Below, one piece after another: positions 36,375 to 49,325 of a stretch of 64,000 nt of DNA; position 1 is the stretch's first letter; each line of letters starts with the position of its first letter. The stretch lies in assembly GCF_964340395.1 (NCBI RefSeq), contig NC_135549.1, positions 6,935,001 through 6,999,000 on the forward strand, written 5' to 3'. The notes below the pieces were generated by a model. That model had not been told where the DNA came from. It saw only the letters and a program-made list of their open reading frames with translations, and made no database searches. This DNA comes from Glandiceps talaboti (taxonomy: Eukaryota; Hemichordata; Enteropneusta; Spengelidae). The translations under genes and the position numbers were made by a program.

Positions 36375-39300
36375 TTAGACATATTATATCATATGATACA
36401 CCTATGAAACATACTAAAAGAATGTGAAATTGTGTCATTATGGCCTGACTTTGTGGCAAAGGCGAAATACAATCACGTAATTTATCCGACTGAAGTCAAC
36501 TTTTAATAGCCTGAAACGATATAAGATTTCAAAATGACGTTGGCTCGTTACCAACTTGAGTGTTATTGACCTAGTTACACGTGGACAACATACAAAGGAT
36601 AATTTCATCGCCTGGGAAAATTTGAAGTCCTCTGAGATAGAACCACGCTCCTTTCGCCTCAATAAAATGTAAAGAAGAACGGCCTTGAATAAACACTAAT
36701 TTCAGGGGATACTCCTGATGATCATTGGTGGCAATGAATTACGATGCTGTCAAGACTCAACCATATTAGGAGTCCCACGACCAGCTCTTGGTATACTTTC
36801 GTTGGTGTGTGTCATCCCATATAAAGCCGTGTAACGAGTGATACCGATCGCATTGAGCGTCCCACGTTATTACAAATTGCTGAAAGACTGGAAAAGTTGT
36901 ATCATATATCAATACATCTATGCCTGTCTCTCTAATATTTTGAGATACTAGTATACGGGGATATATTTTGCATAGCGGATCCCAAGGACACAAACGCATT
37001 TACTATTGCTTCACAGCAGAAAACACTTGAATATTTTCGCGGGGGGGGGGGGGGAGTCAAAACAAAATTCACGATATTTTCTCTGAGTTTTTAACAGTAT
37101 TGCCACTACAACAGTGCTAACTTCGACATTCACTTTTTCTGGTGATTGTTTGATATATTGAAGAATGACAGATTTGTGTGACTGAGTGGGAGTACGAAGA
37201 GTTGTAATAGTGAGGTGTGATGGCGCTGTTCCGTTGTTACACGTATAATTACAGCCAGTGCATTACAACTCTTAGCTCCCTGTGGATCGTAAGATATCAC
37301 TCAATAAAATATTTAATATCATTATAGCCAATTGACTGTCTCTTGGGCTTCAATTTCTATCAGCGTTATGGAATTGATGAAGAGTACATCTGTGCTGTAG
37401 TTTTATTCTTTAGTTCCTGTTTTTTTTTCTAAATTTCTTTCATTTTTTTCATCCTGGTTAATACATTAATCTTTTTTGTTTGCTTCAATTTTCATTTGGT
37501 TCATGAAGTCCAATAAAACTGTTAACGCAATAAAGTGTGAATGGAGTGCAAAATACAAACACTGCAGTCGCCGTACTAGCACGTGCACCGCTTTTGTAAA
37601 AAAAAAAATTGGCCTCTGAAAAGTGGCATTGTGATTAACTCTCAATCGGCAGGTCAATATACCAAAAATTGATTGACAGTATAGTGTAAATATTACTTCA
37701 ATATTACCATTGTTATCTTCTCACACCATGGTGCTATTAAAGTATCGCATCGATTGCTAATTTCATAAAAGTTTATCTTTCTCACTGTAAAACTGTAAAA
37801 AGCAGTTGCCAGCGTAAATTCGACGGGCCGGGCAGCGAAAGTCGATGTCGGCGAAAATAAAAGAGATTATGATCGCTGTTGAATCTTTTTAATAAATATA
37901 AAGGAAACGCGTGCAGGTGCTTGCTACAATTATTTTTGTATTACAGCTCAGTGAAATTTGTCACTGTTGGGTTTTGCAAGACAAAATAATCCGATATACA
38001 GAAGACAAAACAGGTGGAAACCCGAAGTTACGATATAAAATATGATACTGCATATAAACCTAGTGTACTTATTTACAAAGTATATAATGTGTTTGCTTTG
38101 AGTTTGCAAATTATTAGTCAAACCGGAGAGCCAAGACGACAATCGCATTTAGTTATTTAGAATTGTTTAATAATTAATGTTGTCGGCGAATTTGTCGGAG
38201 AATAAAAGGTATTAAACGACCTTGACAATGCAAATGAAGCTGACTCCAACTCAATTAATTATAAAACAACTCAAATTGAGTAGCAGGTGTCTTACAAACA
38301 GTTTGTTATTTGATATGATCTAATACAGATTAACAAGTGTAGTTCTAAGGTGCCATAGTGTGGCACGTGTTAAGTCAAAACGTCCGTTCTAGGGTGCCAT
38401 TGTATAAAATTAACAACGCGTTTGTAAGGTGTCGTTGATGGTCTTTTGTTTATTGGAATAAGCATGTTGTGAATGAATGAAATACATGTAAATAACGGTT
38501 TTCTATTTCCTCATGTTCACCGTCATCGGGTAATAAATGTATTCAGTGAATTACACTGTGTATCAAAATTATAACTGTATACTTCGATTAAAAACAAAAC
38601 ACTGGGAAATGAAATAGGTTAATTTTGAAGTCAGTTTTCAATAATATTGAAATTGAGGAACGACTTCCAAATGAACCCATTATAGATACGTAATTTAAGT
38701 GAAATTGTTCGTCGCTCGATGAGATGGGATTCGATCTTGAAGTAGATTCACTTCCCTAATGACTAAACAACGAGGATTAATATCGGAGTATGGTACCAAC
38801 TACGTATACAAAGGCTGGTGCGACTGTGTGCCTACTTCAACATGATCAAAAATCTCCACCCAAATTTCCTTGTCGCTATTTACGGTAAATACATTAAACT
38901 CCGTAACGCTAGCGCTACACGCATGTTGTCACTGTTGACCCGTTTGGTAGTGTATCATTTACGTTGGCTTACAACAGGATGTTTTACATGTTGTAAATAC
39001 TCGAATCACAGGAGATACTAGTGTATCAACAATATAATTTTAAGTACATATCTCATTTCACAGCGTCTGAAAAATATTCAATTGTTTTTGACAAATGTTT
39101 GGAAATAATGTATACAATTTTATTGTCGTTGGCAGACCGATGGAGCGTCATGGTGTCTCGTTTTCACTATTCCTGAGCAACGGGTAGTGATGGGAACCGT
39201 AAATATTCAATTGCTTGAACAGAATGTCAGAAATCATAAATTGACTCTACACTCTTAGGGTTTGTGTAGATCATTTGAAACTACACACATAATATATGAT

Positions 39301-42300
39301 ATAATATAGTCAGTCATACGACGTAACAAGTGAAAAACACACGTGTAGGATTACTATAGACATGCTGTAACTGTCAAATGCTAGAAATGAAAACCATTGA
39401 AAGAGATGGCATATTAAATAGATTTATAAGTAATCACCCACCAGATCGTGAGGATAATTAATGTCGACTGGGATACGAAGACAGAAATTATTAGAATATG
39501 AATGCTGTATTGTTTAATATACATAAGCCTTGTCCGAGGTAGTCTAGTACCTGACGGACCGTATTCCGTATGACGATAGCGTAGTCTACGGAATACGGTC
39601 CGTCAGCAACTAGACTGTATGTCCGAAGAGACGAAAGCACTTAAGGTACCGCGTTACATCATTTGGGAGTATGATAACGGAGCATATATAGAGATTACAT
39701 CGCCACTATTAGTATTTACTGCACTGAGTGTAATAAAAGAATATCAGAGATAAGGTAATCAGACTCACCTTTGTAATTACGAGCAAAATGATGCGAATTT
39801 AACAGAAAAAAAATAATCTTCACAAATTGTACAACGATCGTCAAATGCCCCGTCGTTTTCCTGTTTGGCTTCCACGTGAATACAGCGAAAGGAAATTGTC
39901 TAGGCCTACCCTGAATACTGCTAAATTGGTTTGCTGTGAATTGCTATGAGACGCAATGCGGTACGTACGTGTCTTGCAGCTATTCACGATGACGACACGA
40001 TAACCCACTGCGATTGGCAACGACACGCACACACACACTGGAAGTCAATGCTATGTGCGCATGAATGAATGAGCAGTCACCAGGAAGACAGCTCATTTAT
40101 AGTTACTTACAATTGTTTCCATTGGGTATCGACTCATTGTGGAAAATAGGCACAACGAACGAATGAACAAATATCAATCAAACAATGCACAGACCCCATT
40201 CGATGTACGCAGCGTTGAACATAAACAATCACGTGACAAAATTGGACTAAAAACAGCGTCCCCAATAAATTACTTTATTGGAAAAATCAACTATCCATTA
40301 GTGCGTTTCCATGGTAATGAGTGCTTTATTCAATACCACGTCTCCGTGGAATTCTTCGGGCTTATTGTTAAGTTCATTTTTGTAAGCTTTACACATTTTT
40401 TTTTCATTTCGAAATAACTGGTATACAATGCACGAATATTGGCTTAATTTTACCACCAAGTGATTACAGTACACCGTGAAATATCGATTGGTTCTACATT
40501 GTTGGTCATGCTATCTGGTGAGTGTCAACAACACAGTCCCCACAGACACATTTTGGAAATTAAAAATTCATGCCAAATTGTCTGCGAAGATTAACGTTGG
40601 TTGCAAGAGATAATGGCGACCATGTGGATGTTTATCATCGAATTCTCGACTCTTTTTTTTTATAATGTAGACCTACAAAACACAGTTACCTTGTCCAGAC
40701 TACTGGTGAGAACTCAGTGGCCAAACACAATGTTTTTAGGTACGATATGAATGAAATTACAACCCACAAAGTGCCTCAGGGGATTCATCAAATATGCACG
40801 TGCACAATATCGCTACTGGAAACGAAAAGTCTCCTCCTTTCTCTCAGTGAGAAAAGTGAAGGTGTTTCCATGACTACGGTGTGATTTGACTTAAGGAACA
40901 ACGGAGAGTTATTATCAGTATAAACTAGCAATTGAAGAATTATGAAACAGGTTTTCAATTTTAAAGTTATTTATTGTTCTTTCCTTTCAAAAGTATCACG
41001 CTGTGATGGCAATTATGATCACCTATCTCCACACGGTTCTACTTTGAATAATAAATCTACTGTCGTCTTTTCAAAATACCACAGTTTGCTTCGCCTTAAA
41101 AGACCACACACTACCAAGAGTAATGATAATGAGTTTGATATTCTCAATTTATCATATCACCGTGTAATAATCGTTTTCTAAAAAATGTATTTTACGATTC
41201 TTTTGTTCGCATTTTTGGGTTGCTCTTCTCATTAGAATGTAAATTACGAGGTGTAATTTTCATAAATTACATATCGAAAAATTGATCATACATTTCCAAT
41301 TTGACACAGTCAAGTACAAATTTGTGATAATCCCACATACCAGTCCATATTTTATCACTCCCGGGAGATAGCCCATCTGATGTTGTCGGCTTTGCCGCTA
41401 GTTGTTAGCCATCAGTGCAGTCAATCAATTAGAGAACCGATGACTTGTTCTCTCGTTGATCAATAATGTTATTATTTAGCCAAATTGGTGTGAAATACAT
41501 GGATCTCTACCTATATGCCGTATAATGAATTGATTCACGGTAAAATTTGGTTCGATGTAATCGGTAACAATACAAACTTGCAATAAAAAATATACGTACA
41601 TGTAAATTGGTGTCAACTACTCTTTTTTTTTTTTTTTACATCGTACAATGTTTACAAAAATGTAATTTTCTTTGATGTTTTGGTCTGTAATACAATGTTT
41701 TCCGTCCATCTACACACTTATTGTTGTCCTATTGTTATCTAGATTGCACTATTGACAAAGTTGTCAATATTTCGTAAGTCGAGACGACAAAGTAATGTTA
41801 GAGGATTAGCATGTGTGAATGTAGTCGAGACAGTTTTCGACGCCTTATTTACAGAAACAAGCTGAATTCAAGAGATCTATGCTATATAGTAACATTTAAA
41901 TATGTAATATATAATATGATTCTCAGCGATTCTGACAGGTGCGTTGAGCCTCGTACTTGACTGATGACACGTGGTGTTGTCGTTGACGAAAGCCGGAACT
42001 TGATCACGTGATTAGAACCTTACTGTACTCAATATAACACAGGGTATGATCATACTAAAATTCTAAGTTAGCAATTGCAGGATATTGTGTATTATTTCAC
42101 ACCAAAATATCAATTGTTAGTCTACTGTTTCTGGTCTTTTACTTATAGTTTAAAATAAATACTTGAAAATAAACTTCAATATGATTGTAGATTTAAATAC
42201 CTTTCTCTTGAAGAATTAAAATAAATGTGATATATGTACGAAAACTGAAAAAGGAAAACGGAAACCTGAAGCATGTGGACAAAACAGGTGAGTGTGTTTT

Positions 42301-44303
42301 AATGCGAGTCGTTGGTTTCCCATGCATCGTAAAGTCTACATCATAAATATAGTCGTTGTAATGAGATCCACACCACGTCAAAAGGCGACAGATTGTGTGT
42401 TTCTACTCTTCCTCTAATTGTATTAAGGGACCATACATTGTCTATTATCGACCAAGCATAGAAAGTCATTATCAACACGTTTGTGATTAGATCAGTCAAG
42501 CAATCTATAAAGATAAAAACTAAATATTTCCATAAAATGTCTAGCAAAAATTTAAATTAAAACTGTTTGTATCATGGGAAAATGAAAGTCAAAGTTATCA
42601 AGCTATGCTTTTTCAGGCGAAATACTGTGGTCCAGGAACTGAGTCTTACACAGTAGGCAAGATTGCTAAAAATGTATATATACCATGTATTCTGTAGAAT
42701 TCTGTTGTCCAATGAAGAATGGGTGCATGTACAAACAAACCATGAAATCGATCCGAAAAGTAATTACAGTAAATTTGTTTTTCTAAATTTGATGCTCAAA
42801 CAAATTTTATAACTTTTAAAATAGACTATCTTCATATTATCGATGAATATAAATGTATGAACTTCATATATATATTTAACATATTATAAACGGTATAATT
42901 CCTGGCAGCAACTCAACTCGTTACATATCACAACCTAATCTGAATTAGAGGGTCAAAATACATTTTCAATATAAGCATCTCCATTGTCAGTGTTTAACCT
43001 CCATAGTACTGTCACAGTGTTAGAATTTATGTTGTGTTGGTAACAATTGCGTGCGGTTACTTCATCGACTCTACATTTTCTTTGTTGGCATACACTCATT
43101 GTTCAAACTCGCAACTCACCAATTTGGCTCGCACGGTGATTGGCTGTTTGTGACTTGTTCAGTCATGCTTTGTCAGTTTGAATCTACAGCCAACAATGTG
43201 CATTCATTCAGTGATAATATTATCCTAAATTATACTATAATAATGAAATCGGAATTTCTTTTCCTCTATAAGATCAAGCTTATTCAGAAAATATTACTTT
43301 CCATGGCAACATCGCTGCACCGTGTATATATGTAAATTACAGTTGGAAGTTAATTAGGAATGAACAAAGAGTCGACGAGTGTTAATTAACTTTTGTAATT
43401 TTCAAATAATTGTCTCCGAATATTGCCTCCTATAATAAACCGTATGTGGCTATAGAAACTATTTTCTTCTAAATATTTATGGAATTACAGTCGCAGTAGG
43501 CTAATGTAAACTGCATCCGGAAAGTTATGTGCAAAAAAATAGCAGCACCAGTGCCTCAAAACAAATTAGGGTAGCTTCCTCCATCATCCAAGTTTTCAAT
43601 TTAACCCCCGAAAAGTGACCTGTTAAAATGTTGTATTAAGCCTTGTGAATTGATGCTTATGAATAATTAAATCGACCATTTATATGCTAAATTATATATT
43701 TCAACTGGCTGATATTAAAGACGACAGGCCTTTGTTGATGCAAATATAGTGAAATATTACTTTGTGTAGTTATGATGTTTAATTTCATTGTTACACAATC
43801 ATGTGAGTGAGGGGCAACGTAAGCTGTGTTATTAAAGTTCAGTGCGTTTGCATTTTCATTTTGTCGACATGTCCTTCAGAATGGTTCGCTCTGTGATCGA
43901 TTTTCCTCGTATCTATAAAATTAAAACATGGTAACTAAAATGTTGTTGTTCCGAATCTTTTGCAATGCTCATAATTAAAACGAGCAATTGTTCAAATAAA
44001 TGTCCTTTTTTATCTGACGCTCAGTTCTGGAATATGCTTATGAGTACAGCGCCACCTAACTGAAAGATGAAAATACTTTTCGTTTAATTGGGGTGACGTT
44101 ATGTTTGGTAATTTTTTCCGAAACTTTGTTTCTTCTGTGCCGTCAAAATGCAAAATAGTATGCATACAGTCAGTCAGTCAGTCAGTCAGTCAAGAACAAG
44201 ACGAATGACAATTCCGGATGACAACAGTAAGCTGAAAATTGAAATGGTGTACCAATTTAAATGACTCAATATTATTGAAGTGTAGGATTGTGGGAAATAC
44301 AAA
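36375..44303. other. Gene-free intergenic stretch upstream of ATP23
   Basis: No exon with good splice sites and recognisable protein was found on either strand. It contains a G homopolymer near 37041-37053, the palindrome at 39541-39616, a T homopolymer near 41622-41638 and a CAGT microsatellite at about 44166-44192. It separates two divergently transcribed genes, so regulatory DNA for either may be here. Confidence 0.65.
39541..39616. repeat. 76 bp near-perfect palindrome (hairpin)
   Basis: CTGACGGACCGTATTCCGTA at 39551-39570 is exactly complemented at 39587-39606, with a 16 bp loop. Outside a 2 bp mismatch, AGTCTAGT (39541) pairs with ACTAGACT (39609). The arms are GC-rich compared with their surroundings. 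No target duplication or coding potential was seen. Confidence 0.95.
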
Positions 44304-47300
44304 ATGGCTGCCTCCAGTGAAAAGCACGATGCTGGTTCATCATCGAAGAATGATTCTATATCCGTGCCTTTCGGCGAAGGAGATTTTATAGTAGAAGAAA
44401 CCAAAGACAAGTCAGAATATTTTAAAGAACGTGGTCAAAAGGTTCAAGTTGATGACAGCAACTTTGGAAAATTCTTAGGTGTTTTGGGTACTGGCCATTA
44501 CAAATGTTTGACGAGAGTCTCCAATGCCTACGTGAGTAGTAAGTGCGGGGTTATTTTTCGATGGGCATTTTGATGGGGGTGAGTGGGTTATAGTTTGGTT
44601 GCCGATACTTTAAAAAAAATATATAAAAAAATAGATTTTTTGACCCACAAACAATTCGCGCGATCGATTATTGATGCATTGATTAATCGATTGATTATTT
44701 ACAATACAGTCGATTGGTGGCTTTGATTGTCCATGGAGGCATAAGGTATACATCCATGGATTGACATACTTGTTTATGCCTACAGGCTGCAGTGTTACCA
44801 TAGACTTACCACACACACACATACATAAGTGACATATTGTATCCCACCTTGGAATGGAATTTAGTCCATCATACAATACATGTTTTAATAGTATATGTTT
44901 TATCACGTGATAGAGGCATGTTTGTTCAATATATATTCTTCTTTTCCCAGCATTTCACAGGGTTGAAACCCAGATTTGAGTATGCATTATAGTAGTCCTG
45001 CTTGCAGACGGTGTGGGATGTGATACTGACATTTAGGAGAGGGATGATATCAGCATGTTAGAATCGAGTCCCGACTTACTCCATCCGCAAGCAGGACTAG
45101 ATATATGAGATATACAAGTAACATACAAGTAGAAGATAAGTTGAAATTAAAATCAGATATAAGCATTATTCTGTGTGATGAGTCTGTCTATAATATGAGG
45201 TAGACTGAATCATATCCTTCTTTGTCTTATTGTTCATATACAATCTGATATTCAGACACGTTCACTTACTGATTGACTCAACGGTATCTGCAGTGCAAAA
45301 AAAAAACCTCATCTACAAATTGAACTATTATCCTGATGAACATCTTTTAGTGTATCACCGCAAGTCAGAGAACCCTACGATCAAATAATTCATTTCAAAA
45401 CCAACATACCTTGACGTGATGTTGACTGAAAAGTAAATCAAATCATATGACAACAAAGTTATTATATGAAATTTAATAACCTATGAATGTTTGAATATTT
45501 CAGATCCCTATGTGAAATTACTTTTAAAGGCTATGAAAGACAAAGGCTGGTGAGTATTGCTATTTTGCCATATATGTACTATCATAGTGGCACTTGTCTA
45601 GAATAGTGGACCAATTGTACAGTAGATACATATTTGCATTGAAGCTAAGGGGCTTAGGACAAGGATAGGAATAGGGATAGACTCCTTAACAAAGCATCCA
45701 GATTCCACCATAAATGGTCATTGTTCTACACTTACCTCATTAGATTAGTTATTGTTGTTGTTTGTTTGCTTGTTTTTTTTTTTTCAAAATCTAATTTGTG
45801 AAACATTTCTCATTCAATTGACACTCTGCATGAAAAAAAACCAGGGACAAGAAAATGATAGTAATTGTTATCTCTATTCATCTTATTTCCAGTGAGGCAC
45901 TTCAAACACGTCATTTTTCTTGTGAGCAATGTTCTGCAGTTGTCAATGGAGGCTTTGATCCAGAGTCATCACAGGTACATATAGCGATTTAGTTAAATGA
46001 TCTATAACCAAATATGGGGGAGGGGGGGGGGGGGGGGAATTCCCAATTGCAAAATCTTAAATCAAACCTGTATATTTTAACTGATACTGGCAGTGATATT
46101 AATGACAGCATTGTGTCAATACACATTATCTATTAGACATTGTTGTCAATGGTAACCATCACCAGACTTAGACAATGTACAACAAAGGTTTTTTGTCATT
46201 TAAAGTTGTCTTTTATGATATAATACTTATCCATATACAATGAAAATTAATCAAGCTGCAAAAAAAAAGAATGTGTAGTTTTGTGGTTTACGAGTTAAGT
46301 TAATCACAGTCAATATGAACCCTGTATCAAAACATTCTACACACTAGAATCAAAAAGATAAGAATTATATCATGTGTGTGATCACACCATGGAAATATTC
46401 TCAGTATGTAGTGAGACAACACATAGTTTGGATCGTTGATTTTGGACTCAATACACTGTAGGAACATTTTTTGATAGGTCAGATTCTTATCTAGTTTTGT
46501 AGTAAGACCTTTGATCGGGGTGGGGGGTGGGGGGGGTGGGGGGGGGGGTGGGGGGGGTGATGATGAATTAAGTTGAAAGGTGATGAGTACTGCTGTCTGG
46601 TTGCGATAGCGCCCTCAGTGGTAACTTTGGTCACTTTTAAAGTCAACAGGATAGTGTGAGGGATTTAGCAGCTTTACTAGTTCTCAGCAACCATTTGAAA
46701 TTTTCTGTAAAATAATGTTGCGGGCATTCCTTTTTTGCAGATTTATTAAGTTACATTGTATCAAAGATCTACAAGGTAGCTGCAATCCAAAGAATGATTT
46801 ACTATGTTGACACATTCGGAATCAAAGTCTGTAAAATACATTATACTATCACACCAAATATAGTCTATATATTTGAAATATGTAGAACAACTTAAAGTTA
46901 ATTACCTAATGCCACCCATGTTGCTTTATGGTTTCAGATTGTACTATGTCAGAATAACATCTCCAGTCAGGCTGACATGGACCGTGTCATAACTCATGAA
47001 TTGGTGCATGCATTTGACCATTGCAGAGCCAAGATTAACTGGAATGATATCAGGCACTTGGTGTGTACAGAGGTAAGAACATTATCAAAAGACAAAAATA
47101 CTTAAGTTTGATTTCTCTTCCGTGTTATTGTTGTATGTGTGTAGAATAAATACTAGTATAAGCTTTGTGTCTTCAGTGTCAACTGCAGACTCTTGCATAT
47201 TCCAATACACCAAGCTGTGAATCAATCAGTCAATCAATCAATCAATCAATCAATCAATTAATCAATCAGTGATCAAATTTATAAACACCAAACTCCAGAC

Positions 47301-49325
47301 CATTGTCCTCTTGTAGACTATATCATAAGCTTTTAGTAAACAAATAAGTTTTCAGGTTGGTTTTTGAGCAGTTCAGGATGGAGACCTGAGTTACATTGTA
47401 TGTATGTCAAATGAAAGAATGTTCAAAAGTTTTGGAGCAACCTCACTCTTCTTAAAATCTGATGTACAAGCTAATTGATTTTGAAACTTGTAGATTTTAT
47501 TTATTTACCTGTATCTCCTTTGTATATTGTTGCTGTGAGAGTTGATCACCTCTTCCTACATAAGATTATGAAGTCATCATACATGTAATTAATAAAGTTA
47601 GAAAATTACATTAAAAATTGTTGAATGTTGAAAAGTTTGAAAGGCTTAGAGTTACAGATTACAGCAAAACATTCAAGCCAAACCTTTTTCTGTAACTGGC
47701 ATGTAAAGAGAAGTCTTGCTTTGATAGACAAATCACTGTATTGTGTTAGACTATGTAAGGGAAGATTGCAATGTCACACATGCTTTGTTCATTTAGGTGG
47801 GGGGAGGGGGTCTGGTGTTAATACGATTGTTGAACTTCATTTTCGCACTTCTAACCAAATTCAAAAACTTTTACTTTTTAAAAAAAAAACTTTACTGATG
47901 TGATATACAGCGCTTGGTTTCCAGTAGTATTTTGATGTGTATATCGTCATGTTTTTACATTGCGTCTATTGTAATGGTGTGACCGTTACCATTTTCATCA
48001 TGGTTTACATCATATTTATCACTTTTGAATGTTCATTTAGGGGAGGGGGTTTTGAACTTGTGCGACATTGTGTGCATGTGATTGTCCCTAAGGGGAGTAT
48101 ATGATAATATGATATCATATCATATCATATCATATCATATCATATCATATATCATATATCATATCATTATCATATGATATCATATGATATATGATATATC
48201 ATATCATATATCATATCATATGATATGATGTGATGCGATGGGATAAAATTACTTTTAATAATCTATTCTATTTCAGATCAGAGCAGCTAACTTGAGTGGA
48301 GAATGTTCTTTTATAATGGAGCATGTTGGAAGGTTTCATAGAATGCAATATGGTTTCTCAAAACACCAACAGGTATGTAGCGTTATCTAAAGAACTTTAC
48401 TCAAAAGATGTACAAATAACTTGGTTTACTAAACAGATACATTGCAGCAAAATTGTAATTTGTAATACAATTAACCAGAAAATTTCCAAATATGAAATCA
48501 TAAGATGACTTGTTTGGGATTATGACATTTGTTTAGCCCCAAAATGTATCTGTGTATATGAAAGTTAAATTCAACAAATGAAAGAAAATAATACAACACA
48601 AAATACCAACATTAAGATGTACATACAAACAAATTATTATAAAATTCAAAAAATACAATACACTGTTTATTTACATGTTAATATTTTTATCTACAAACAT
48701 TTATAATTTTCTGTTCAAGTCTAAAACAAGATGCTTCTTTTGCAGAAAAAATTTAGTGAATGTTATTACACTGCACCAGTCACAAAATATGGGAATAGCG
48801 CCCTCTGTGTCAATGTTTTGAATATAATGATTTGGTAGTCGGGGGGGGGGGGGGGGATTTGCAAACATAGAAACCTATATCAAGGGGAAATATGTCAATT
48901 TATATGATGACTTGCCATATTACTGAATTCCATGCTTCACTCTTACTGTGAATATATCACTTGATTGTACTCTGAAAATATAAAACTTTGTAAGAATGAC
49001 ACATTGATCAACGCAGTAATATAATATTTCCAGTTTTCACAAAGAATCTTATTAAAATTGGATCAAACTATATTGTATATGTTATCAATATATATTAATT
49101 AATGTCTTGGGTTGTCCAATATTTGCACTATTTCAGACATGTATAAAGGACCGAGCCACCAGATCAGTACTAGCAGTACGGGATGTCACTAGAGCTGTGG
49201 TTGATAAAGCCATGGATGAAGTCTTTGATACATGTTTTAATGACCATGAGCCATTCCATAAAATACCTAGGAATAAATCAGATGCTAAAGCTGCCTTCAG
49301 AGAACGTTATCGCTACGACCTTTAG
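44304..49325 (+). CDS. ATP23: ATP23, mitochondrial inner-membrane metalloprotease/chaperone
   Basis: Family role: Atp23 works in the mitochondrial intermembrane space; in yeast it processes Atp6 and assists F1Fo-ATP synthase assembly. The human gene is also called XRCC6BP1/KUB3. Six coding exons join in phase: 44304-44538, 45504-45549, 45893-45974, 46938-47072, 48277-48372 and 49137-49325, giving 260 codons (human 246). The zinc-protease motif HELVH is at residues 141-145, within [14 protein letters not shown], with His and Glu ligands/catalyst intact. Other family blocks are [55 protein letters not shown] and [15 protein letters not shown]. All ten cysteines expected of the family (Mia40-dependent folding in yeast) are present. 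The N-terminal ~60 residues are hydrophilic and lineage-specific, with no obvious presequence. The start ATG sits in TACAAAATGGCTGCC, a good initiation context that also resembles a YY1 site. Confidence 0.96.
44994..45098. mobile_element. MITE-like element, family A, best-preserved copy
   Basis: It runs from AGTCCTGCTTGCAGA to TCCGCAAGCAGGACT, giving 15 bp terminal inverted repeats with one mismatch. Total length is 105 bp. It lies in ATP23 intron 1; relatives are at 4981-5114 and 30411-30517. Confidence 0.75.
46511..46559 (+). repeat. G-rich GGGGT-type tract, G-quadruplex candidate
   Basis: About 50 bp consists of runs of 4-11 G separated by single T, on the sense strand of ATP23 intron 3. 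It satisfies the simple four-G-run criterion for a DNA or RNA quadruplex many times over. Confidence 0.8.
47219..47271. repeat. (ATCA)n microsatellite in ATP23 intron 4
   Basis: About twelve AATC units with a few interruptions. Confidence 0.9.
48097..48240. repeat. (ATATC)n palindromic microsatellite upstream of ATP23 exon 5
   Basis: CATAT/GATAT pentamers run one way, then invert (ATATG), giving a self-complementary tract of roughly 140 bp. It ends about 36 bp before the acceptor of exon 48277-48372, so it overlaps the usual branch-point neighbourhood. Confidence 0.9.

Noticed and set aside
39770-39850. Possible minus-strand donor (CAAAG then GTGAGTCTG) as an upstream EFCC1 exon
   Set aside because: No convincing acceptor was found before the 34499 start codon and no 5' exon evidence exists.
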